NCBI GenBank assembly: GCA_964020085.1
Contig: OZ026595.1
Span: 8,861,816-8,925,815 of the forward strand
From: Micromussa lordhowensis
Lineage: Eukaryota; Cnidaria; Anthozoa; Scleractinia; Lobophylliidae
Reading direction: 5' to 3'
DNA length: 64,000 nucleotides
Shown here: one piece after another, positions 36,201 through 48,200 of the stretch
Numbering within the stretch: the first letter of the stretch is position 1
Layout of the letters: each line of letters begins with the position of its first letter
Position numbers and translations under genes: made by a program
The notes under the pieces: model-generated
What the model was told of the DNA's origin: nothing
Seen by the model: the letters and a program-made list of their open reading frames with translations, nothing else
Databases searched by the model: none

Positions 36201-39200
36201 GCAACATTACAAAGTTCACACTTACGTCATCAGTATGGAATTTTCGGCGATAAATCGCAGACGTCCTTCTCGCGAAACACCACTCGGGCCGGGAGCGAAG
36301 AAGGACGGCTGTTTTCGCAGGCTAGCTTACCTGATGGTCCGTGTACTCCATGCTTCCCGTCATCCCCATCGGCGCCAGCAGCTAGTGTTGGTAAAGTTTG
36401 TGACAAATCTGGAGCTCTGAGGTCCAATAGACTTTCGTTCACGAAGGCCACCTCGCGACTGTACATTGTCAGTTTTTTAATTCCACGCATTTTGATGTGG
36501 CCCTAATAAGTGATAATAGCACAGCTGTTTGACGTCGTCATGTGAATGAAACTACCACAATTCCTTTTCTATATATGTTGTAATTTTTATAAGAGAATAC
36601 TATGGCCCTTAAAAAATACTCGCAAAGAAAATAAGACAAAAACGAAAGGGTTTTGGAACTCTTAGTTGAATGAGGCATTCATACATTTTTCCTATTTTTT
36701 TAGGAACAACGATGGTAAACATTTTCGTGTTTATCATTTGTATTAAAATATAAGACTTTTCTGATTTTCCAAGTCCAATACCAAGCCAACTTCTACACTC
36801 TCAAAACTTAAAACTATTTTGATTATTTAGTTAGTCGAGTATTGCTTTACAAGAATCACGGTTAATCTGCATACAAGCCAAGTTGCCCATCAGGCCGGCG
36901 CTTATCTCTGGGTTTCTGTGGCATGAAGCGACTAGGAGTATTTCTACCTCCCCATGGATGGGATGATTGTCTATCGCAGGGTTACTCCCCAGCATTAAAT
37001 TCGCTGGTACCCACTGTGAGAGTACAGTGTCCTGCCCAGAAACACAACACAATGTCGCCAGGGCCGGACTGCTCGATCTCGAGACGAGCGCACTAATCAT
37101 GTGGTCACCGCAGAGTAATATAATTGCGTCCTGTGCGGACACAATAAAGTAATGTTTGTGACCAACTTACCCTAACGTATACTGTGTCCGCCAGGATTTC
37201 AAGCTCAATGTTATTTGGCCGATCCTGGGAATCTCCAAAGTCGATCATCTTCTGTGTTTCGAGATGCTCTCTGACAAAATCCATGTGGACGTTTCGGCCA
37301 ATTGCTTGATAACGATCTGTTGACACGGATCCATAAGAAAGAAAATACACCTAATGCATATGCCAGTCTTTTTTAACACGTTCTGAACCTCGTACTTAGG
37401 ATATTTTAGCTCTTCACAAAGCTGTATAATGTATATTAGTGTTACAGTAGCTTGATATGAAAACTACTTTAAAACAATTGAATCTCTCTTTTAAAAAAAT
37501 TTCGAGATGCCTGCCATTAACAGAATTAGGTAGACAATGCAAACAAAATGATACATACACTAAGGAACTTGAAAGCACACCTGCAAGAACACAGCCGTAA
37601 AATTCTGCTCTCATGGAGATTCGTCCATGCCATTGTGTAGGCTTTATCTGGACATATCGAGCTGTAATTGGTTGTGAAAGGACATGGGGCACTATGGTGT
37701 TTTTATCAGTGTTTCCAGTGAAAACCTGTTAGTTAAAAGATGCAGTTTATTAAAAGCTGTGTTGATATTTACAAAAAGTTCGTTATAAGGCCTTGGACCA
37801 AATCTACCCTGTGGAGAAAAAACAGTGGAAAACTGTCCGTCTATCTCAGTCCGTCTGCTTGTTTGTCTTTTTCGCTTTTTTGTGGATTCATTTCTGTCTT
37901 TCCCTATTTAGCTATTCTATTATTTATCCCGAATACATTAACTCTACAATACCTGAACTTGCGCCATACTGAATATCCCAAAGAAAAAACCTTTTTTTAG
38001 ACTACTTGAGTACAATTTTGTCGTCAAATCACCCAAAATGATATTATAACATGCCTCTTGAAGATAGCCAGATTGTTTGTCACTATATGTAAAAATATCT
38101 AATAAGTAGATCAGTCTTTATGAAAACATGGTTTTTCGTACCTTATCGACACCCATCTCTTGATATGTCTGGAAAACGGTGGAACCATCCACAGCGTATG
38201 AAAGTTTGTATTTCTTTACCCACTGGCTGTAGTCTTGACGACCCTGAGTTGCAACCTTCGTGATTTTGACATTTCGCCAAAAATCTACTTGAAGATACTG
38301 ATTTTGGTCCCTAGTTCGAGAACACCAGGCACCTTTCTTTCCTCTGCCAACCCTGAGGTTTAACCTGCCCTGACTCGGCTCATGGTTTACACTAAATGAC
38401 GACGCGCTCATTTGTCTATCTGTGACGATCCCGCTTTCCAAGCCAAGTGCGTGTTCACCAGTACATGCTGATCGTGAAAACGAAATAGGTACATATTTAC
38501 ACGTCAGGGTGATATATTCTTCCCACGTTGATCTATCTCTGAATTTTTAGATTGATCAGCATTTTGTAAGAAAGCTGTGAATAGGCCTTTTCCAACAAAC
38601 GGCCCACATGGTGCAAAATCCGCCATGTTGGATGGCACAAAAACGTTACACCCTTCAAAACAAAGCCACTTCAACCAGTCCAGCTTGACTTTTCTTTTGT
38701 TATTTCCGGTGCATAGCTTTCCCTTCGCCATGGCGGATTTTGTACTACGTGACCGTTTGTTGGAAAAGGCCTATTCACAGCTTTCTTACAAAATGCTGAT
38801 CAACCCTATTCTATGGGTACTCTGGCGAACAGGCGGTACGCTTCAAATCAAACGTAAAGAATTTTTCTTCACCGTACAATTCGTCGATTCAATTCGAGCC
38901 AAAAAATGAAAGCTAATTGTCAAAATTCGGATGATCCCTGCCAAAAGTAAAAGTTGAATTCAAACCTGGATTTATCAAACAAATTATTGCATACATCACC
39001 TGCTGCATAGGAAACAACAGAAGGCGTCTCGAACCATTTCATAGGAGCGTATTCCACTTCACCAGCTGGTGATGGGCTTTCTTGCCTAAAATGAGCGCAT
39101 CCATTTTCTAGAACTGAAAAATATATCAAAGAGAAAAACGATCAAGTGTTTGCACTTGTGGGACTGTTTTAATATGTAGTCATTGCGGTTGTTCTCTATG

Positions 39201-42200
39201 CTCGCACGTTGTTTCTGTAAATGTAATATATATCGTCTCCATACATGCATTCATACACGCGAGAATGTGGACAGTAGTATATGTTCAGCAAACTTATCCG
39301 GATTGCTGCCTTCCCCTGCCTTCCCCTACCTTCCTGCATAATAATTTTTGACTTCCTCCTTCCTGCATACTAATGAAGTTCCTAGGTGAAATGCCTTCCC
39401 GCATACTAATTTGGATTAGGTTTACTAATAAGCGTCTCTTTAGTACAATGAAAACAATAAGCTTGCACAGACTTGCCGGCAAAAGTGAACCCCGATTGGT
39501 TCATGAAAATATCTGTTAAGTTTTTATCTGAACTCTCAGCTTTGCAGACGAGAGACAGACAGAGTGAATATATTATTCGGCTTAGCTAACTGCTCGAGTT
39601 TTCCGCTCCGTTAGTCACGCACTGAACTCCACTTTCAACCCTAGATTTGCATACAAACTCCAACGGAAAAGCCCATGGGACAGCTCTACCATTGAAATTA
39701 CAACAATAGAAGTTCAGACCGCTAATTAATTGTCAACACGCGACAATAAATATTTTTTGGACAACGCGTTTTCTTAAGAAACTTTATTACTTTCATTAGC
39801 GAATACAAAAAAATAAAACACACAGATTTGAAATGAATACTTCAAAATTACAACAACTACAAAATCTTTATGAGTAAAGTATCAGGAAATTAGGATGCAA
39901 TCAATCGTCTTCATCGTATTGAGAGTACTTGTAAGGCGAAGTCCTGTGTAAACGTCGAGATCGTCTAGAGGCTTTCTTCGGTTCATAGTCGAGGTAATTT
40001 ACAAATTTGACAGACTGGGGGCGTTTACGCTTTCTAACTGGTGACAGCGTTTCGACTGTGGGAGGGGGAGTCAAAATGGAGGGAGGGAGGGAGGGAGATG
40101 AGATAGAGGAAGAGGTTGCCATGGTAGATAAGGCTTGTGGGGCTGTCACTTGGGTTGGTACTTGAACTGGAGTCGCTGGTATGATTTCTGGTGGTTCTTG
40201 AACGGGGTTTGGCGCAGTTGGTACATCGCCTGTCAGTACATTCGTAGAAATTTGATTTGGCTCTTGGGGTTGGGTGGGTATTGTTACTTCAGGTATTAAA
40301 GATTTGAGATGGTGTTTATAGTTTAAAAACTTGTTTTGCAACTGCATGTACTGCTTCGCTTTTTGGTCCTCTCCAAGGTTTGTACGATACAGGAGATTAT
40401 CCATATTATTCTGAATTGGCGAGGGTACCATCAGAGTTTGTTGTTTGAGGTACTGGAGCAGTTCTTGGGAAATTCTATTCTCGTCGAATCCTTTGTCGAA
40501 TCTTTCTTCGCCGGGTAAAACATTTGTTCGCAATCTACATCTCTCTGGAGTCGTTGGCCTGAGATCTACAAAAAGATATCCATATGGTCTTCGCACCGCC
40601 TCTTCGTACTCTTTGATAAACCAATCAGTTTCACTTGAATACATTTGTTTGGCTAGAGTCAAAATTTGCAGTTTACCCCGAGGATTCTTGAAAAGGACCA
40701 AGTAATGACTGTTTAAGCTGATGCTTCGGTTGCCTTTCCCTTGATGGAACAGATTTTGCACAATGTAAATAACGCTCAGATTTCGGTGATGCGATCCTTT
40801 TGTAAACAGGTTCACGATCCGATTATCTTTTCCGGCCTCAATCATTTGGTCGTCAATGACAATCAGGTTGCGTATGTTGACATCTAAATAGGAATCATTT
40901 TCCAGAGATTCCCGGATCCCCTTGACAAATTCGATTGTTGGTATCATCAACAATAATTGCGTGTAGGCGTTTTGCCACTGTGAATAACACCAGATTATTC
41001 TCTCCGGTGGTTGATCGATCACGGTTTGAGCTTGTTGTAACAGTGATTGTACCCAGACAGTTTTTCCCGAACCGGTCATCCCTGCAACCATGCAAGTAAA
41101 TGGATGAACCAATTGAAACCGCTGACACTTTTCTTTAGACATCGGTATGACTGGAGCAAAATTGGAATTACTGTGTTTTCTGTTCATATGTCTTTGCATA
41201 CTATCTTTTCTAGAGATATCCTTTTGACAAACAGGACAGGACCAACTCATGTCAACTCATTCAAAGCTTAGCGCAAACTGACAAAATGTGTTTGATGCTC
41301 CACATTTATATAGGCTTCAACCACAATTCTATTGTTTTCCACCACCTCCACCACCACAATTTTATTGTTTTCCACCACCTCCACCACAACCTCCACCACC
41401 ACCTCCACCACCACCATCACCACAATTCTATTGTTTTCCACCACCTCCACCTCCACCTCCACCACCTCCACCACAATTCTATTGTTTTTCACCACCTCCA
41501 CCACCACCACAATTCTATTGTTTTCCACCACCTTTTCTATCACCATATCGAAAACCATATAAAGCACGACACAGGAGTATCAGTGCCATTTGAGTTTGGG
41601 AAAGTGTTGCTTACACTTCATTTTCGTCAGAGCAGAACAGCAAACCTTTAAACGCGATGAGGAAACTTTACATCCCAAATCACAAATTGTACGAAGAATA
41701 CTATTTAAACCAAGCTAAGCGAAAAGGAGGCAATTTACCGGCTTTTCACGGTGCTCGATTTCAGCGAGGATATGGCTTAGGTTCCATATTTAAAGGTCTT
41801 TTCCGTTGGGCGATGCCTCATTTACAGCAAGGTGCTAAAGTACTGGGCAAAAAGGCGTTACAAACCGGAGCCCAAGTGGCTCAGGATGTTCTGGAAGGAA
41901 ATAATGTTAACACAGCGCTGCCAAAACGTAGTAAAGAAGCTATTCGTGGACTAGTACCTCAGGCTGGGAGTGGTAGAAAAGCTACAAAAAGAAAAGTGCA
42001 GTTTCGTTGTTTACCCCCGTTCAAGAAACGAAAAACAGTTGTGTTGGATCAAGACCAAGACAACTTTCAACTTTGGTCGTAAATTTAAGTGGGACTCCCT
42101 GGCAAAATTATAAAATACTGATACCTGTCATCTTTGATCATTTTACGACCATGTCTCACGAGTAGTAAAGAACAATCTACCTTTCCTTCATCTCTTAACT

Positions 42201-45200
42201 TGTTGCCCAGAACATCAGCGTCAGTTTCTTCTAGAGACAGCCACCCCCGAACAGATACACGCATTAGTTCAAATTCTTTTTAATCTGTGTCATGGAAACA
42301 TACCGGTCTCTAAGGAAGTAAAGCGCAGCTTAAAAAAGCATATAGATGCCCTTGTTAGTCTCGTTGAATCAAGTGTTCCTTACAAGACAAAGAAGCAAAC
42401 CCTTGCTCAAGATGGTGGAAGATTTATACAAGATTTGCTAATCCCAGTTCTAACTAGCATAGGGCCCCTAATGTTATAAAACGTCGCGACCTACTCTGTA
42501 GTATAATCAGTCGGTTCTTGACGTTAACGAGTGCTGGTCAATATGAAGAGAAAAGTCGACTGGGATGAAGAGGACGAGAGTGATCATGAAGACACACACG
42601 CAAGTGAAAACGATGAAAGCGATAACGAAGAACCCCAAATTAAAGATGTTTTAGAAGGTCTTTCCCAACTCGTTTCTCGACAAAAGGCCTCCGATCTATT
42701 ACACAGCATGGCGGCTTCCAAAGATATCTTGTTTTGGACACCTCGCGAACAGTTACTCCGAAATCAGCGAATAATACCAGTGACGAACATTTCAGAGCCG
42801 GTCGAATATGTGTTACTCCCCCATAACGACGATATTGTTTAACCCCGCGCCCTCAAAACATTTATAGATGGGTTGGCAAAGTTAGGAATCAATAAGCGTT
42901 TGATACAGAATAAGAGAATTTTGGCAGAACTATTGGAAAAAGAACAAGCCTATCACGATAAAGACAGTGAGGCTGGTGATAAAGAAATGGTCTCCGAAAG
43001 CAGTGATAACGAAGATGACACAGAGACAGCCTCTGAAATTAGTGATCAAGAATCGAAAAACCCAGATCTGGAACCTGAAGGAAATTCAGAGGAAGAAGAA
43101 ACCGCAAGTTCAAAGTAAACTACCATTGCAACGGAGAGAACGTTTACGAAAGAGCAATAGTCAAATGTCCTAGATGTTTCTGGCAAGATGGTTATAGGAT
43201 TTGTCCGATATGTGCACATCATATTCCTGTTGATCGTAAACACTTGACAGACGGATATTTGGTGCGCTAACTGCCATGCGGTGAAACACATTGATTCAAA
43301 AACTTTAAAAAGGACTCATTATCCTCCAAGCGAAGATGAAGACGATTGATTGCATCCTAATTTCCTGATGCTTTACTCATAAACATTTTGTAGTTGTTGT
43401 AATTTTGGTGTATTCATTTCAAATCTGTGTGTATTATTTTGTTGTATTCGCTAATAACAAGCAATAATGTTTCTTAAGAAAACGCGTTGTCCAAAAAATA
43501 TTTATTGTCGCGTGTTGACAATTAATTAGCGGTCTGAACTTCTATTGTTGTAATTTCAATGGTAGAGCTGTCCCATGGGCTTTTCCGTTGGAGTTTGTAT
43601 GCAAATCTAGGGTTGAAAGTGGAGTTCAGTGCGTGACTAACGGAGCGGAAAACTCGAGCAGTTAGCTAAGCCGAATAATATATTCACTCTGTCTGTCTCT
43701 CGTCAGCAAAGCTGAGAGTTCAGATAAAAACTTAACAGATATTTTCATGAACCAATCGGGGTTCACTTTTTCGGGCAAGTCTGGGCAAGCTTATTGTTTT
43801 CATTGTACTAAAGAGACGCTTATTAGTAAACCTAATCCAAATTAGTATGCGGGAAGGCATTTCACCTAGGAACTTCATTAGTATGCAGGAAGACACCTCA
43901 TTAGTATGGAGGAAGTCAAAAATTATCATGCAGGAAGGTAGGGGAAGGCAGGGGAAGGCAGCAATCCGGATAAGCTTGCTGAACATATACTACTGTGGAC
44001 AGTAACAAATACACACATCAAAATGAGTTGACTGGAGTAGTTAAGCCGATGTAGGAAAGTTTAAGTTGAGGTTTAAAGATACAAATGTTTTAAAGATTCC
44101 CCCGCCCCATCTGAATAGAGCAGCATCCTTGAAAGTGAAATGACAACCCAAGAATTATTCCAAACTTACCGTATCCAAATTCCAACACAAGAGTTGCAAT
44201 ACAAATAAATATTGGGAGGAAATATATTGTTCTGAAATTCTGAAATTAATGTCGCCTCTCTATTTAACTTAAAAGAAATCGCGGACAGTATGTTAACTAC
44301 TATGTCAATTTACGTTACCCCTCAAGTAGATTTCCAAAGTCCAGTTGCAAGAGGCTGGTGAAAATCTGAAAACGGTACCTGTTCGGTCACGCATTACGCA
44401 ACATGGAAGGATGGGGGATGAAGGAGGGGGAGGACGGGGAGAAGGGGGAGGACGGGGAGGAGGGGAGTTGGAGGATGGATCTGTTTGTACGCATTTTTAC
44501 AGCGCAGTTTGAGCGTATCTGAAATTGAGGTCAATGGAAGTGAAACGTGTCCAAATAAAGGAAACAACCGCTAATCAAACAAGCGTACTTTTTTAACGCC
44601 ATTCACGTATACAGATGAAATTCATTTCCTCTGAGAATCGGAATATATATCTAAAAAAATAATTGTGCAAAATATGTTAAACTGGAAATAACGTTGTCAC
44701 AATTCGATACAGGTTTGAATAGCCGGGGCAGGAATTTCGGGTATTGCCGAATCAGGATTGCGAAATTATACTTTTAAGGTCAGTTAAGGCGACTGGTTAT
44801 TGAAATATCTTAGGGTATCCACTTGCTTCTACGCTACCCACGAAACTTACTGTAATTTCGTTTTTTCCTTTCCATGAACGACCTACAAATGTGCTAGACA
44901 GACTAGCGAACAGCCACAACGCTTAACAGTGAAATAATACCGAAGAAAAGAAAGCCGTTTTTAACTGAAAAGAGCTATTTAGAGTTATCAGTAATGGCGC
45001 GTTTACCAGGCGTTCTAACTTCAAAGTCTACATCAAAACTCAAAACTCAATTCGTTCCTTTGAGACAAATTTAAAAATAACAAAATCCACTTAAGTATGT
45101 TAATTGCTTTACAAGCGTTCAGTAGTTTTCGTCGTAAAACGCTGTCTCTTTTCAAAACTTGCTCTATCAAATATTGCCGGCGAACTCTTTATTTACCCAC

Positions 45201-48200
45201 CTCAAATTCCTTAAAATTGTTTTCATTGTAAAATACTTTATCATAATATAAATAAGATATTTTTACTCATTCGAGAATAACGAAAGATGAAAAACGCATT
45301 TAAAATTTCAACTCACCTTGTCCGATTCCCATATTCAATACCATGAGAAAGGGTAACGTCGATAGCAAATAGGAAGGATTCATTGCCTTTCTTTATCTTA
45401 TCGAAATTATTCCAAAGAACTCCTTGAATTAACGCAGCGTCCAAAGATTGCAAGGTCGAACAAGAATCACAACAGCCTATAAGGCTTGAAGTGATAAAAT
45501 AGTAATTACTTGTTTACTAAAAAATGTAGATGCTGCAGGTATCGTACTGAGTCAGTCTAAGAGAAAATGGTTCCGTCGTTCTACAAGGCAGAGCAGGTAC
45601 CACTATACGCTTTAATAGATAATTTTGGAATTTTGTTTAATATTTTGTTACATTCTACAATTATATCTCCTACTACTGTAAGTGGAATTTAATCCAAATA
45701 CATAACCAGACAGAAAGCTTACTTCCTCGTACAAATCACAGGGTATATGCGACTTAAAAGATAGTGACCAGCCTTAAAAATCAGCGTGGGAGTTTCTACC
45801 TGTTTAAATCGATTATTGCGAAAAAAGGGTTAGTCAGTTAACAACCCTTCACCAGTTCACAGGCATTTCTTTTCTGCATAGAAAAAAAAATCATTCCTAT
45901 TTTGAAACCTTTATTGAGAAGTTGTTCATCTGGTTCTTTAATCAACCTTTATCTTTTTCTTTGAAATTCTACTGAAAGAAAACCATGGCCCTTATAATGA
46001 GTTTGACTGCTTGCGTACGATATAAATCAATCCTTTTGTATCCCTCGAAGATTAGGGACCAAGGCTTTGCTTTCAGGATCTTTAGTAGGACTTCTTCCTC
46101 ATTGCAAAAAAGGTACTATTGGGTAAGATGGAACAAGGCAGCTGAATAGGGCTGCTCAACCGTAACCCACCAGACTATTAGGAGAGTAGGACATCCCACG
46201 GTTTGAGTTCAACAATTCCGCCCGCCCCCTCGGTTTGATTTCAGTAATAGTTATGACCTGGCTTCGCACGTGCAGTAAGAGAAAATCCTCTCGCAATCAA
46301 TAGGTCACGAAAACAGGAATATAGTTGTCCTGATACGTTTAAATTCTACTTCACAAAAGTCTTCAGTGTGGAACAAACAATTAATGGAAAATCAAAATTT
46401 GAACTTACCTCGTCCGATTCCCAAATCTAAGGACGGCGTAAGAAAAATAAGCGTCAATAGGAAATGGAAAGGATTCATTTCCTTCCCTGATTCACCTGTA
46501 TCATAGGGAAGAAAAATTCTCAAATATCCAAGCGTTCAGAGCATAATAAGGTTGAATGATCTTCAGGGCTTTTGACGATAGAATATGAATAAGCATTGCC
46601 TAAAAGATGTGAGTGATGTAGTCACGAGGAATTATCTAAGCGAAAAGGATTTTCAGACATTCTTGAGGGTAGACTGGTACCAGTACGCCTTTGAAAAGAT
46701 AATTATCGAGTTTCACTTCAATTTTGTTTGCATTTTTAGAGATCACTCTATTATGGCTACATAAAAATTGATTTAACTGAAGACTTAGAAGGAACTTATA
46801 ACTCACAAACGAACCGAAACGAAATATATAGCTTATATCGCAAAATCAGCGGGGAATCTCCACCTGCTCAAAGCGTTGATGTAAATTTTCTCCTTGGAAA
46901 TCAGCAACTTTTATTATCATGTCTTCATATCTTTTCTGCAGTTCAAATATGCCATCTTTCATATATCAGATTAGTTATTGTAACGAACGAAAGCGCCAGC
47001 CTGCGATTTATGATAAACGTCAGGTGCGATTTTGAAACATCTCCTAAAAAGAGAATTTAAGAAAGATAACTTCGGTGCAAATGGTCTGCGAGAAATCCAC
47101 TCACGTTCGAAGGTAAGCGCAGTATATACGAGTTTCCATTTTCATTCCCAATCAAATTAAAGAACATTCATCCTCAGAAGGTGGCACGGAGGTTACACTT
47201 CCTCACTCAGAATTGACAGATTTTCACACAAGATCCATGGAACTTGAAAACCTTGGGTAAACAAGCCTTCCGTCTCCCACTGTACTCCCTCGCCCCACAG
47301 ACCGCCCGAGTGAAGGGAAAAAAAGGCTCTGGAAAAAGCTTCTTTCAATCCCTCATTGGGTTCTATAGCACCCTTTTCCTCTTTCTTGTGGAGAAGAAGG
47401 GAGGGACAGAGCAGCGCCCACTAATCGGTCTTTCCGGGTTGGGCAACTATGTGGAGTAATCTAACTTCAAAATGGAAGGATTGAAAGTAGTTGCAGACCT
47501 GTTCAGACCAGGGGATTTCATGTGCGATATCGACCTGAAGGAAGTATATGTCCCTTTCAAATCAGGTCTCAGAAATTCAACAACTTCCAGTTCCAAGGGA
47601 GGATAAACGAATTCCGTTGTCTTCCGTTCGGACTGTCACCAGAACCTCAAATCTTCACTAACGCACTCGACGTACCCAATAACAGATATTCCCAGCAATA
47701 AATAGGTATATGGATTATAATTTATCTGGACGATGTGCTCATCATGAACAACACCATAGAAGGGGCCAAGGAGGAAGACATTCTTATTTTAGGGTCAATT
47801 CTAGAAATTTAAGGATTTCTGATTAACATTAAAAAAAATCCGCATTCATCCCTGTACAGGTTATCGAATTCCTTGGAATCATGATGCACTCCATAAGCAT
47901 GTGGTTTCTCGTCCCATAAGAAAGCGTCGCAGCAATTCCTAAAGAGTGCCGTCTTTTGGTCTGCAGTCAAGTGGTCTGTGTAAGTCAACTCCCTCATATA
48001 ACAGTGAAGTGTACGTCCAGCAAAATTGCAATTCTTCTAATCCCCCTCTTCAAGACGCTGCTTACAATTAAACAAATATCACCTACAGCGGTTAACATAT
48101 ACAATTATGGAACGATCTATGAAAAAATAATGATGGACTTGGCATTGCAAAAAAGAAAAACGATTCTAACCATTCATTCCCCATAAAATATTGTTCTCGA

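Larger units (their letters stand above)
31332..36324. mobile_element. Roughly 5 kb TIR transposon (9-bp TSD), carrying a DIRS element
   Basis: Ends are 100-base, nearly perfect inverted repeats (31332-31431 and 36225-36324) beginning TAGCCTGCGAAAACAG. Flanking 9-bp duplications fit a Mutator-like (MULE) class. No transposase was seen; the interior holds a decayed DIRS retrotransposon and an assembly gap, so true length is unknown. It sits in an intron of the minus-strand gene. Confidence 0.75.
39273..43994. mobile_element. Mini-Polinton/Maverick derivative, 4.7 kb
   Basis: Terminal inverted repeats of about 650 bases (39273-39915 and 43335-43994) start AGTAGTATATG, with 6-bp duplications, both hallmarks of Polintons. 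The interior has a packaging-type ATPase on the minus strand and several small plus-strand frames. Family B DNA polymerase, integrase, protease and jelly-roll capsid genes, normal in 15-20 kb Polintons or adintoviruses, are absent. Several plus-strand frames carry stops or shifts, so this is a defective endogenous copy inserted in the 5' part of the minus-strand gene. Confidence 0.8.
45300..47040. repeat. Tandem duplication of first-exon units
   Basis: The signal-peptide exons at 45317 and 46409 lie 1.09 kb apart. Their flanks correspond, for example 'gaccagcc...atcagcgtgg' near 45770-45790 and 'aaaatcagcgggg' near 46842, or 'ggtaccactatacgcttta' and 'ggtaccagtacgccttt'. Confidence 0.65.

Noticed and set aside
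35800..36420. Frames running through the N block
   Set aside because: They are open only because N is untranslated; only the sequence-supported part was kept.
39294..39482. Short minus-strand frame in the left Polinton TIR, mirrored near 43732-43986
   Set aside because: Low-complexity purine repeats in the TIR give matching frames in both arms; no protein character.
41286..41651. His-rich and Val/Glu-rich frames over the Pro-codon minisatellite
   Set aside because: They are other-phase readings of the same trinucleotide-rich repeat.
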